Shown here piece by piece: positions 35,518 to 43,339 of a stretch of DNA of 64,000 bases. Position numbers and translations under genes: made by a program. Within the stretch, counting starts at the first letter, position 1. Each line of letters starts with the position of its first letter. Under the pieces are notes generated by a model. That model ran no database searches. It saw only the letters and a program-made list of their open reading frames with translations, and was not told the origin of the DNA. Source of the stretch: CAZPQM01 sp964588995 (GTDB lineage: Bacteria > Pseudomonadota > Alphaproteobacteria > Rickettsiales > UBA8987); NCBI GenBank assembly GCA_964588995.1, contig CAZPQM010000001.1, positions 186,001-250,000 of the forward strand. Direction: 5' to 3'.

Positions 35518-35853
35518 TCACGAGATTTTTGCCCAAAGGTTGATGATGCTGATTTGCACTCCTGCAGCGAAGGATTTGATATTTTTTGTATAACGCGTTG
35601 CGATTCCCCGCCAGCGCTTGAGGTGCAAGAAAGCGTTTTCTACCAAATGCCTCAACCGATACAAATATTCATCATACTCACGCGGATCGATGCGATTCTT
35701 TTTTGGTGGCACAACCAGCTCGATGCCATGCTCGGCTGCATAATCGATTAACACATTGGTATCATACGCTTTATCGGCAAAAAGATACGCAGCTAAAAAG
35801 CCCTCAACTAGCGCAATTGCCTGCTCATTCTGCCGCCGTTCTGGCCTTGCCAC
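35518..35853 (-). pseudogene. IS5-family transposase, C-terminal remnant
   Basis: The 111 codons match the C-terminal third of IS5-type DDE transposases: FADKAYDTNVLIDYAAEHGIE, VVPPKKNRIDPREYDEYLY and RHLVENAFLHLKRWRGIATRYTK, the last carrying the catalytic Glu of the DDE triad. The N-terminal catalytic Asp regions are missing. Upstream in the same frame there is a short stretch (to about 35887) before a stop, and the visible start is a GTG at 35853. It is therefore a truncated, non-functional copy. Neither terminal inverted repeat was identified. Confidence 0.85.
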
Positions 35854-36266
35854 CCTACAACAACGTATTTCATTAACTCCAACTGCTTATTTCTCTTTAA
35901 CTTACAATGCGTTACATACATAAATAACTTCCTAACATTTTACATGTCAGGTGTCAGCCACCTTAATTTATTAAATATTTAGGTAAATACTTGAAAAAAA
36001 ACAGTTTCTGCTAAAATTAAAAATTCAAATTACTTATGAGTTAAAAACCATAAGTTATAGATACATTTTATTATGTATCTCACTAAAATAGTTAGTGGAC
36101 GAACGGCTGTAGAGCTGCGCGTTATAGCTTATTGGTTTAAAGATATAGGTGTAACCCCTCACCTACGGAGCTATGCTTCGAAAACTCAGGGGATTTTCTA
36201 ATTTTTTTTAAAAATACTGGGGGTTGAGACCTTTGTTAACAAAGGGGTAAGGCGCCCAGCTTTAAA
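35854..36266. other. AT-rich stretch with hairpins, no gene
   Basis: No coding potential is evident on either strand. Three inverted repeats are present: CTTATG/CATAAG (36033-36054), AGATACAT/ATGTATCT (36059-36080), and the perfect 16-base palindrome CCTTTGTTAACAAAGG (36230-36245). They may be remnants of a mobile element or regulatory RNA structure. Confidence 0.6.
36230..36245. repeat. Perfect 16-base palindrome
   Basis: CCTTTGTTAACAAAGG equals its own reverse complement. It lies 22 bases before the small zinc-ribbon gene and resembles an operator-type site; no binding protein can be named. Confidence 0.5.
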
Positions 36267-36269
36267 ATG
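36256..36269 (+). repeat. 14-base direct repeat, copy 2
   Basis: Second copy of CCAGCTTTAAAATG. It includes the ATG of the small gene that starts at 36267. Confidence 0.5.
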
Positions 36270-36446
36270 AAATTTGAAAAAAGAGGGCCAGCACAGGTGC
36301 CCTGCGACCACGTATTTGAAGTGGTCGAAAAAAAGTCCACAACACTGTGGATTAAGAGAACCCAGCGCCGGGTGCCGGCGTGGCGGATGAAACTGCGCTG
36401 CAAGAAGTGCGGGCTGTATCGTAAAGTTACGAAACAGAAGAAATAG
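36267..36446 (+). CDS. Small zinc-ribbon-like basic protein (59 residues), possibly of phage origin
   Basis: The frame starts at ATG 36267 and ends at TAG 36444. The product contains a Cys-x-His pair near residue 13-15 (VPCDHVFEVVE), and then a basic stretch with a C-x-x-C pair in KLRCKKCGLYRKVTKQKK. C/H...CxxC spacing of about 30 residues is what small zinc ribbons in phage proteins look like. It is rich in Lys/Arg, so nucleic-acid binding is plausible. No good ribosome-binding site is visible, and it lies in an accessory patch, so expression is uncertain. No family name can be given. Confidence 0.5.
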   Translation: MKFEKRGPAQVPCDHVFEVVEKKSTTLWIKRTQRRVPAWRMKLRCKKCGLYRKVTKQKK

Positions 36447-36451
36447 CCGCT

Positions 36452-36572
36452 AGCCCAACAGGCTAGAGAAGAATAGCTCAATTAGCTCCTTGACCGCTAG
36501 GTTATAGGGAGAAAATGAAATAAGAGCCTGTGTTGAAAAACACTTCTTCTCTAGCCCTGTTGGGCTTTTTTT
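36452..36572 (+). ncRNA. Structured RNA region or attenuator/terminator after the small gene
   Basis: A left arm at 36452-36473 can pair over 22 bases with a right arm at 36544-36566 (one bulge), enclosing about 70 bases. Inside is GTGTT-GAAA-AACAC at 36530-36543. Each arm also folds on itself (TAGCC-CAACA-GGCTA, and AGCCC-TGTT-GGGCT), and the right one is followed by seven Ts. This gives alternative folds ending in a T-run. It may be the terminator of the small gene, an attenuator-like switch, or a small RNA. Confidence 0.5.
36553..36572 (+). terminator. Intrinsic terminator within the structured RNA
   Basis: AGCCC-TGTT-GGGCT followed by a T-run. Confidence 0.75.
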
Positions 36573-36913
36573 GCGCTTAGCGTCAGCGGCTATAAATCCC
36601 AAATTTTTTCACGAAAAGAGTTAAATGTTGTTAAAGAGCAGCAATATCGTAAGAATTAATTTATTGCGTACCGTTAAGATATAAAAAATCTAGCATAATA
36701 TAAAACGAAATCCATTACAAAATCTTCATCATCTTCACCTATTGGAGAATAAAATTCATTTTTAAAAAAAATATTTTTTTAAAGGATTATCCCTGAACTT
36801 TTTTCACCTGATGTTCGAAGAGATCATTACAGGCTTGAAACTCCTCAAGAAAGCTGTCAGAAGAGTTCGAACTTAGTCTGCTACCGACGACCAGCATCCT
36901 TATCTATATATGC
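36573..36913. other. AT-rich stretch without a gene
   Basis: Runs of A and T (for example 36751-36785) and no open frame with family resemblance. The last 60 bases probably hold the 3' end of the DUF2177 transcript. Nothing else is seen. Confidence 0.5.
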
Positions 36914-37318
36914 TTAAGGCGCTACGAATTTAACCGCCGCCCAATATCCGGTAACGGCAGATAGGCAAGTGACGACAGCACCCCAGATAATATCGATAAT
37001 TGCGAGCTTGGTAGACCAGTTCTGGATCACTGCAAGCCCGGTCAGATCATAGGTCGCGTAGGCAATTAACCCGAACAATGCCCCGCTTATTGCAACCTGC
37101 GTTAATGAACCGCCGGACATATGCGGCATAATGGCGAAATACAACACGCCAAAAATATAGAGTACATAAAACACAGCGGCGGCGATCATATTGGGATCAT
37201 CCGCCATTAGCCCGCCCATCTCAGTTGTATAAAGGGGTTTGGCAATCAGCCCCAACCACAGTGCATCCAGCACCAGAAAGGTGATCGCGGAAATAATATA
37301 AACTGTACCTAAAAACAT
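36914..37318 (-). CDS. DUF2177 family membrane protein
   Basis: The 134-residue protein has four hydrophobic segments and the DUF2177 pattern: FLVLDALWLGLIAKPLY in the first helix, VFYVLYIFGVLYFAI, and GLIAYATYDLTGLAVIQNWS. It is an inner-membrane protein with no known function. Confidence 0.85.
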   Translation of the reverse strand: MFLGTVYIISAITFLVLDALWLGLIAKPLYTTEMGGLMADDPNMIAAAVFYVLYIFGVLYFAIMPHMSGGSLTQVAISGALFGLIAYATYDLTGLAVIQNWSTKLAIIDIIWGAVVTCLSAVTGYWAAVKFVAP

Positions 37319-37484
37319 ATCTAATGGTTCTCCATGTCAAGTTCTATGGTTACCCCTATTCTTATAAAAAGTCGACATGCTTCAATTTAGCACAATGCTA
37401 AAAAAATGCACCTTACATTAATATTTAGTTAAAATCTTAAATATATTATGGTAAACTGGAATTGGTAGGACGAGGAGAAAGAGC

Positions 37485-39929
37485 ATGACTAACGTTATTA
37501 AAGGAACGAAATTTTCCGACGTATTATTTGGAACAGGTGAAAATGATTTAATCCGCGCACGTGATGGAGATGACGTAATCTATAGTTATGGCGGTAGCGA
37601 CACGGTCTACGGAAATCAGGGAAATGACCTGTTTTTCGGAAATGCTCAGGATGACGTGCTTTATGGTGGGCGTGATAACGATACCATCAATGGAAATGAA
37701 GGCGACGATACGCTGAAAGGCCATCACGGTTTAGACCGGATACTCGGGGGCGATGGTAATGACGAAATCCGCGGCGGTCACGATGCCGATATTCTCTTCG
37801 GTGATGCAGGCGATGATGATATACGCGCAGGCAATGGTGATGACGAACTTTACGGCGGCATAGGAAATGATGACCTCCGGGGCAACCGGGGCAATGATAC
37901 GCTGGAAGGACATGATGGAGACGATACCCTCCACGGCGGAAAGGATAATGATGAACTTTATGGCCATGTAGGTACTGATTTTCTGTATGGCGGTCAGGGA
38001 GATGATCTGATATTCGGCGGTGAAGGTAATGACGATATCCGCGGACACCATGGTAATGACCTTATCGACGGTGAAGAGGGAGACGATTTCGTCCGTGCCG
38101 GTAGTGATAATGATACCGTAACGGGAGGTATCGGCGATGATACGCTCCACGGTAACAACGGTGAAGATCTGCTATACGGCAATGACGGAGACGATGAGCT
38201 CCGCGGCGGCAAGGATAATGACCAGCTATACGGGCATTCGGGTATGGATTCACTATATGGTGGACATGGCGATGATCTACTCGTCGGCGGCGATGGCGAT
38301 GATGCCTTATATGGCCGTCAGGGTAATGATACGTTGATTGGCGGCGCAGGTGCCGATTACCTGGTCGGTAATCAGGGTAGTGATACGTTTGTTTACGAAC
38401 AAGTTTCTGACTCTACGCTGTCAACAGCCGATACCATTACAGGGTTCGGCGAAGAGGATGTGATTGATCTTTCGGCTATCGGTGTTGCCTCTATGGAGCA
38501 ATTAACGATTTCTATAATAGATCGCGAAACGCACATAGCGGATCAGAATTCTGATTTTTACCTCGTGCTTAAAGGTAAGCGCCAGCTGGAGGATAGCAAT
38601 TTTATCTTTGGTGAAGGCGATACGAGCGATACTTCGTTTGCTATGGCAGATTATAACGTGGTTTCCCCGTCGAATGAGGTAACCTATCAGGCCGAACGTG
38701 TTTACGGAAACGCGTTTGGCGAATATCAACTCGCCGATGTGAACGGCGATGGTACGGTTGATGTCTTAAGCGCAAATGGCGCCTTTGGCGCAGGCTTGGT
38801 GATGTTGGACGGCGCCTCCGGTACTTTCAACCGCATCAGCTATGAGGATGTCGGGGATTACAGGCTGGCTGATGCCAATGGGGACGGTACGCTGGATGTC
38901 TTTACCACTTCACGCGGTGGCCTTACATGGGTAGACGGCGCAGATGGCACGCTGAATCGAGTTACCTTTAACGAGGTAGGTGTGTTTGATGTGGCTGATA
39001 TCGACAATGACGGTCAGCTAGACATAGTCAGTGCCGGTGGTAGCTTCCAGAATGGTACGGCTATAAGCGGGCTGATGCAATATACACTCGACGGCAGCAT
39101 GACGCGAATTTCCTCTAACGACGTGAACCAGTTCCATCTGGCTGACATGGACAGTGACGCAGCACTCGAGATTCTGACCACCGATACCACGTACGGTAAT
39201 GGGGATGCCATCAATGGTACCGTTTTCTACAATGTAGACGGATCTATGGTACGATTTAATTTTATTGAACCACAAAGCATGACGCTCGCTAATGTCGATA
39301 GTGATGATGCGATGGAAGTGTTCAGCCGTGCAAGCACCTATAGTAATGGTACTGAGATTAGCGGCCTGCATTACCTCGACGGCGAAACGCTGATTCGAGT
39401 CACGACCAACGAGGTAAATAATTATGCAATCGGTGATGCGGATAATGATGGTGAAATGGAAATCGTCGCGCTCGACAACAGCTATGCCAATGGTACGGCA
39501 ATCGGCGGCATCATCCTTTACGAACTGGATGGTAGCATGACCCGGCTGGATAGCCGCGACGCCGATAAGGTCCATATCGCCGATATTGACGGCGACGGAT
39601 CCAATGATATTCTCGTGAGCGGCGGAGCATTTGGCAATGGACTCGTCGAGATATCCACCGCGCTCGAAGGAACACCCACCTATATTGGCACCGATTCCGC
39701 CGACCTGTTCAGGTTTGACGGAGATAGCGTCGATAGCGTTATTGAAGGGTTCGTTTCCGGCGAAGATATTCTCTATCTTGAGCAACATAGCGGGATTACA
39801 AATGCAGCAGATGTCATAGCGCGTATATCAGGGAATGGAGACGACCTCGAATTGGCCTATCATGACGAAGTCACGGTCACTTTAACCGGCATCAGCGGCC
39901 TCACAGAGGGAGATATCGTTCTCTATTAA
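37485..39929 (+). CDS. RTX calcium-binding protein with FG-GAP/VCBS-like seven-repeat region
   Basis: An 814-residue acidic protein. Residues 1-303 are RTX nonapeptide repeats (GGxGxDxUx; for example GGDGDDALYG). A serralysin-type turn follows (DTFVYEQVSDS to DVIDLSAIG). From about residue 415 there are seven repeats of 42-50 residues, each with an Asp-rich loop such as LADVNGDGTVDVLSA and IADIDGDGSNDILVS, as in FG-GAP/integrin-type seven-bladed propellers. Two of the loops (fourth and fifth repeats) have lost Gly or Asp. The last 80 residues (IGTDSADLFRF onward) form a second RTX-C-like domain. There is no Sec signal, so export by a type I system is likely, but none of its genes is in the window. 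No catalytic domain is evident. A strong GAGGAG site precedes the ATG. Confidence 0.88.
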   Translation: MTNVIKGTKFSDVLFGTGENDLIRARDGDDVIYSYGGSDTVYGNQGNDLFFGNAQDDVLYGGRDNDTINGNEGDDTLKGHHGLDRILGGDGNDEIRGGHDADILFGDAGDDDIRAGNGDDELYGGIGNDDLRGNRGNDTLEGHDGDDTLHGGKDNDELYGHVGTDFLYGGQGDDLIFGGEGNDDIRGHHGNDLIDGEEGDDFVRAGSDNDTVTGGIGDDTLHGNNGEDLLYGNDGDDELRGGKDNDQLYGHSGMDSLYGGHGDDLLVGGDGDDALYGRQGNDTLIGGAGADYLVGNQGSDTFVYEQVSDSTLSTADTITGFGEEDVIDLSAIGVASMEQLTISIIDRETHIADQNSDFYLVLKGKRQLEDSNFIFGEGDTSDTSFAMADYNVVSPSNEVTYQAERVYGNAFGEYQLADVNGDGTVDVLSANGAFGAGLVMLDGASGTFNRISYEDVGDYRLADANGDGTLDVFTTSRGGLTWVDGADGTLNRVTFNEVGVFDVADIDNDGQLDIVSAGGSFQNGTAISGLMQYTLDGSMTRISSNDVNQFHLADMDSDAALEILTTDTTYGNGDAINGTVFYNVDGSMVRFNFIEPQSMTLANVDSDDAMEVFSRASTYSNGTEISGLHYLDGETLIRVTTNEVNNYAIGDADNDGEMEIVALDNSYANGTAIGGIILYELDGSMTRLDSRDADKVHIADIDGDGSNDILVSGGAFGNGLVEISTALEGTPTYIGTDSADLFRFDGDSVDSVIEGFVSGEDILYLEQHSGITNAADVIARISGNGDDLELAYHDEVTVTLTGISGLTEGDIVLY

Positions 39930-39933
39930 CGGG

Positions 39934-40470
39934 TCAGCGGTCATTACGCCGCAATAGCACGTAAAGCGCGCCCTTACCGCCATCTTTCGGCTGCGCGTAA
40001 TCATAAAACAATACGAGCGGCGCAATGCGCGATTCGGAAAGCCAGCGCGGTACTTCGTTTTGCAACACCCCGCCTTGAAGCACTCCGCCCTTCCCGGTAA
40101 TAATCAGGACACAACGCCGACCCTGCATATAAGCGCGCTCGAGGGTCGCAATCACTAAATTCTCCGCCTGCTCGCGGGTTTTACCATGCAAATCCAGCCG
40201 TATATCGATAGGGTACTTCCCTTTACGAACTGTATCCGCCAGCTTGCGATCCACCCGGCTGGTATCACCGAGCGATACTATGTTGCCAGCTCTAGAATCG
40301 TGAAACGAAGTCGGATGATCGTGTTTTACATTTGACGACGAAACATGGTCTGACTCCGGCGGCTGCTTTTCTCTGCTCTCAGTATGGCTCGTAAGCACGC
40401 GCTCCTTACCCTTAACCGGCCTGACTCCCTCGGTTGCCTGACTCCACAGCTCGTCTTCATCCTTTGGCAT
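39934..40470 (-). CDS. Smr domain protein
   Basis: The Smr domain, first known from the C-terminus of MutS2, nicks or binds DNA and RNA structures. The protein has an N-terminal linker rich in Ser, Asp and His and the Smr motifs DLHGKTREQAENLV and LIITGKGG, with a TGKG turn. The ATG at 40470 gives 178 residues and matches relatives (MPKDEDELW). It overlaps the end of tgt by 14 bases. An upstream start at 40494 adds eight residues. Confidence 0.85.
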   Translation of the reverse strand: MPKDEDELWSQATEGVRPVKGKERVLTSHTESREKQPPESDHVSSSNVKHDHPTSFHDSRAGNIVSLGDTSRVDRKLADTVRKGKYPIDIRLDLHGKTREQAENLVIATLERAYMQGRRCVLIITGKGGVLQGGVLQNEVPRWLSESRIAPLVLFYDYAQPKDGGKGALYVLLRRNDR

Positions 40471-41566
40471 AATATGTCTGCACGTGTTTTGCATATTCGT
40501 CTAGCGTTCCGCCGGAAATCGCCTCACGAATTTCCTGCATTAAATGCTGGTAATAGCTAACATTATGCCATGAAAGCAGCATCGGGCCGAGCATTTCCTT
40601 CGCCTTAAACAAGTGATGCAGATAGGCCCTGGAGTAATCGCGGCTGGCCGGGCAATCCACCTTCGGGTCTAACGGCTCGGGATCATCCGCAAAACGGCTA
40701 TTGCGAATATTCACCACACCATAGCTTGTAAAGGCCTGACCGTTACGACCAGAACGGGTGGGCATCACGCAATCAAACATATCGATGCCGCGCATCACCG
40801 CGCCAATAATATCGTCCGGCCTGCCGACACCCATCAGATAACGCGGTCTATCCTCCGGCAGATGCGGGCAGGTGACATCCAGCGTATCAAACATCAGCTG
40901 CTGCCCCTCTCCAACAGCAAGCCCACCGACGGCGTAGCCATCAAAACCAATATCCATCAGGGCTTTCGCAGATACTTCACGCAAATCAGCAAAAATGCTC
41001 CCCTGTACAATACCAAACAGGCCGTAGCCCTCACGCGCCTGATAGGCTTGTTTACTGCGCTCCGCCCAGCGAAGTGAGAGTTCCATCGATTCCTTCGCGC
41101 CTTCATAGGAAATCGGATAGGCGGGGCATTCATCGAATATCATGGTAATCGTCGCATCAAGCAAATGCTGAATCTCCATCGAGCGTTCGGGCGAGAGCAT
41201 GTGTTTCGAGCCGTCAATATGCGACTGAAACTCCACCCCCTCTTCGCTTAATTTGCGCAGTTGCGCAAGGCTCATCACCTGAAAGCCGCCGGAATCGGTC
41301 AGGATTGGCCCATCCCAATTCATAAAAGCCCGTAATCCACCGAGCTTCGCGACACGCTCTGCTGTCGGCCTGAGCATTAAATGGTAGGTATTACCCAGAA
41401 TAATGTCTGCACCGGCCTGTCGAACCTGATCCGTCATGAGCGCCTTAACGCTGCCCACCGTACCCACGGGCATAAAGGCAGGGGTGCGTATATCGCCGTG
41501 TTTCGTTGTAAGCACACCAGTGCGGGCATTGTTGTCTTTTGCGTTGATAGTAAATGAAAGTGTCAT
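40457..41566 (-). CDS. tgt: Queuine tRNA-ribosyltransferase
   Basis: Tgt exchanges guanine-34 of GUN anticodons for the queuosine precursor preQ1. The 369-residue protein has the substrate-binding DSGGFQVMSLAQLRKLSEEG and FDECPAYP segments and the nucleophile region MRGIDMFDCVMPTRSGRNG. In the zinc-site stretch (PKVDCPASRDYSRAYLHHL) only one of the three family Cys is present; the others are Val and Ser, while a later His (SWHNVSYY) stays. I chose the ATG at 41566, three bases after the queA stop; the upstream start at 41593 overlaps queA. Confidence 0.93.
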   Translation of the reverse strand: MTLSFTINAKDNNARTGVLTTKHGDIRTPAFMPVGTVGSVKALMTDQVRQAGADIILGNTYHLMLRPTAERVAKLGGLRAFMNWDGPILTDSGGFQVMSLAQLRKLSEEGVEFQSHIDGSKHMLSPERSMEIQHLLDATITMIFDECPAYPISYEGAKESMELSLRWAERSKQAYQAREGYGLFGIVQGSIFADLREVSAKALMDIGFDGYAVGGLAVGEGQQLMFDTLDVTCPHLPEDRPRYLMGVGRPDDIIGAVMRGIDMFDCVMPTRSGRNGQAFTSYGVVNIRNSRFADDPEPLDPKVDCPASRDYSRAYLHHLFKAKEMLGPMLLSWHNVSYYQHLMQEIREAISGGTLDEYAKHVQTYYAKG

Positions 41567-41568
41567 GG

Positions 41569-42603
41569 CTATGTTTGCCGCTCCAGCAAACACGCATCCC
41601 CGTAGGAATAAAAGCGATAGCGCTGATCAAGCGCATGCTGATAGGCCTCGCGCATCGTCTCAAGCCCGGAAAACGCAGACACGAGCATAAATAAGGTTGA
41701 CCGCGGCGTATGAAAGTTCGTGAATAAGCGATCCACACATTTGAATTTATAACCCGGCGTGATGAAAATATCGGTTGCCCCTTGGGTTGGGCTGACCCAT
41801 CCCGCATCATCCGCCACCGTTTCCAGCACCCGCATGCTGGTCGTACCGATCGAAACGACCTTACCGCCCTGCTCGCGCGACTGGTTAATAATAGCCACAT
41901 CTTCCTCACGCAGGATAAACCGCTCGCTATGCATTTTATGCTCTTCGACATTATCCACTTTAACCGGTAGGAACGTCCCCGCCCCCACATGCAGCGTCAC
42001 ATAGGCTATGCGAACTCCCTGTGCCTCTAATTCCACCAGCAATGCATCCGTAAAATGCAGCCCGGCCGTAGGCGCGGCCACCGCACCGCTATGTTTTGCA
42101 TATACCGTTTGATAATCCTGCTCGTCCGCCTTCTCCTCTTTGCGCCGCTTAGCGATATAGGGAGGTAAGGGCATCACGCCATGCACGGCGAGCGCTGCCT
42201 GAAAGCCCGTCTCGTCAAGATCGGAGGTGACGAACACCTCGCCCCCCTCACCTTTTTGCGTCACGGTGAGCGTGAAGCCATCCGCTACATGCAGTTCCGC
42301 ACCCAGAGCGAAGCGTTTCGCGGGTTTAGCAAAGGCGGACCAGCTACCATCCCCTTGTGGCTGGTGCAGCGTAATTTCAGCTGCTTTCCCGTCAACCGTG
42401 CCATAAAGCCGAGCCGGAATCACCTTGGTATCGTTTAGCACCAATACATCGCCCGGCTGCAAGAGACCTGGCAAATCCGATACATGGTAATCATCCACCC
42501 CATCCTGCCGCACGTGCAGGAGCCGAGCCGTCTCCCGCTCCGCTTTGGGGTGCGTGGCGATCAGCTCTTCCGGTAGTTCAAAGTCAAAGTCAGCGAGTTT
42601 CAT
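41569..42603 (-). CDS. queA: S-adenosylmethionine:tRNA ribosyltransferase-isomerase
   Basis: QueA transfers the ribosyl group of SAM to preQ1-modified tRNA, giving epoxyqueuosine. The 344-residue protein has the N-terminal FDFELPEELIATHPK, the catalytic-domain TAGLHFTDALLVELEAQGV and VTLHVGAGTFLPVK, and SIGTTSMRVLE. It is followed by tgt, so the queuosine genes are adjacent, with the Smr gene as a third member. A dispersed repeat sits upstream. Confidence 0.95.
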   Translation of the reverse strand: MKLADFDFELPEELIATHPKAERETARLLHVRQDGVDDYHVSDLPGLLQPGDVLVLNDTKVIPARLYGTVDGKAAEITLHQPQGDGSWSAFAKPAKRFALGAELHVADGFTLTVTQKGEGGEVFVTSDLDETGFQAALAVHGVMPLPPYIAKRRKEEKADEQDYQTVYAKHSGAVAAPTAGLHFTDALLVELEAQGVRIAYVTLHVGAGTFLPVKVDNVEEHKMHSERFILREEDVAIINQSREQGGKVVSIGTTSMRVLETVADDAGWVSPTQGATDIFITPGYKFKCVDRLFTNFHTPRSTLFMLVSAFSGLETMREAYQHALDQRYRFYSYGDACLLERQT

Positions 42604-42610
42604 GCAGGTA

Positions 42611-42716
42611 TGTCATCCTGAGCGAACCGGAGTTTAGCGAGGGGAGCCGAAGGATTTACTGCAAGAAAAAAAGAGGCATCGTCCGCTTTGGTTCGAATAA
42701 TCCGCTCAGAATGACC
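42611..42716. repeat. Dispersed palindromic repeat, copy 2 (TGTCATCCTGAGCG-type)
   Basis: The left end TGTCATCCTGAGCGAACC and the right end, read on the other strand as GGTCATTCTGAGCGGATT, are inverted copies. It lies between the cyclophilin gene and queA, just ahead of the queA start. The word family is shared with 6830-6896. Confidence 0.6.
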
Positions 42717-42733
42717 TTAAAAAATAAGTTTAC

Positions 42734-43300
42734 TTAATTCGCCGCCGCATTTGCATCTTCGGAAGCCTCTTCCGCATCCGCCGCCACTTGCAGCTTAATC
42801 AGCTGATCCGGATCGGTCACCTTACCGGAGAACGCGTCACCCTTCTTTATCGCATCCACATGCTCCATACCTTCAACGACTTCGCCGAATACGGTATATT
42901 GCCCGTCCAGATGCGGCGCATCTTCGAACACGATGAAAAACTGGCTATCCGCGCTGTTTACATCCATCGCACGCGCCATCGAAACCGTACCGCGCATATG
43001 CTTCGCGTCAGAAAATTCCGCATCCAGATTCTTGCCCGAGCCGCCCGTGCCAGTGCCGGTTGGGTCACCCGTTTGCGCCATAAACCCATCAATCACACGG
43101 TGAAACACGACACCATCGTAAAACCCTTCGCGCGTCAGCTCTTTAATCCGCGCCACATGATTGGGCGCCAACTCAGGCTTTAGTTCAATGACAACGCGGC
43201 CATCTTCCAAATCCATATAGAGAGTATTTTCCAAATCTGCCGCCATCGCCGTTCCTTTCGTTACAATAAGCATTACTGCCGCTAATAATAAAGTTCGCAT
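42734..43300 (-). CDS. ppiA: Exported cyclophilin-type peptidyl-prolyl isomerase
   Basis: The 188-residue protein has a signal peptide (LLLAAVMLIVTKGTAMA, cleavage probably before ADLEN) and a cyclophilin domain. The domain shows FYDGVVFHRVIDGFMAQTGD and MARAMDVNSADSQFFI, which carry catalytic Arg and Phe positions, and HLDGQYTVFGEVVEGMEHVD. It should catalyse proline isomerisation in the periplasm. A short acidic Ala/Glu tail follows the domain. The ppiA label rests on the export signal. Confidence 0.9.
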   Translation of the reverse strand: MRTLLLAAVMLIVTKGTAMAADLENTLYMDLEDGRVVIELKPELAPNHVARIKELTREGFYDGVVFHRVIDGFMAQTGDPTGTGTGGSGKNLDAEFSDAKHMRGTVSMARAMDVNSADSQFFIVFEDAPHLDGQYTVFGEVVEGMEHVDAIKKGDAFSGKVTDPDQLIKLQVAADAEEASEDANAAAN

Positions 43301-43339
43301 AATTCCTCCTTCAAATGCTGCCTTACTATACAGATTGTG

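Noticed and set aside
36236..36481. Minus-strand open frame opposite the small zinc-ribbon gene
   Set aside because: Its translation has no domain or ribosome-binding site, while the plus-strand frame shows paired Cys/His and a basic tail.
37731..38150. Long minus-strand open frame within the RTX gene
   Set aside because: It mirrors the repetitive codons of the RTX gene and gives a low-complexity Ile/Thr-rich sequence with no family resemblance.
37485..38400. Regularly repeated DNA resembling a CRISPR-like array
   Set aside because: The period reflects RTX nonapeptides in one open frame; there are no identical repeats with unique spacers and no cas genes.
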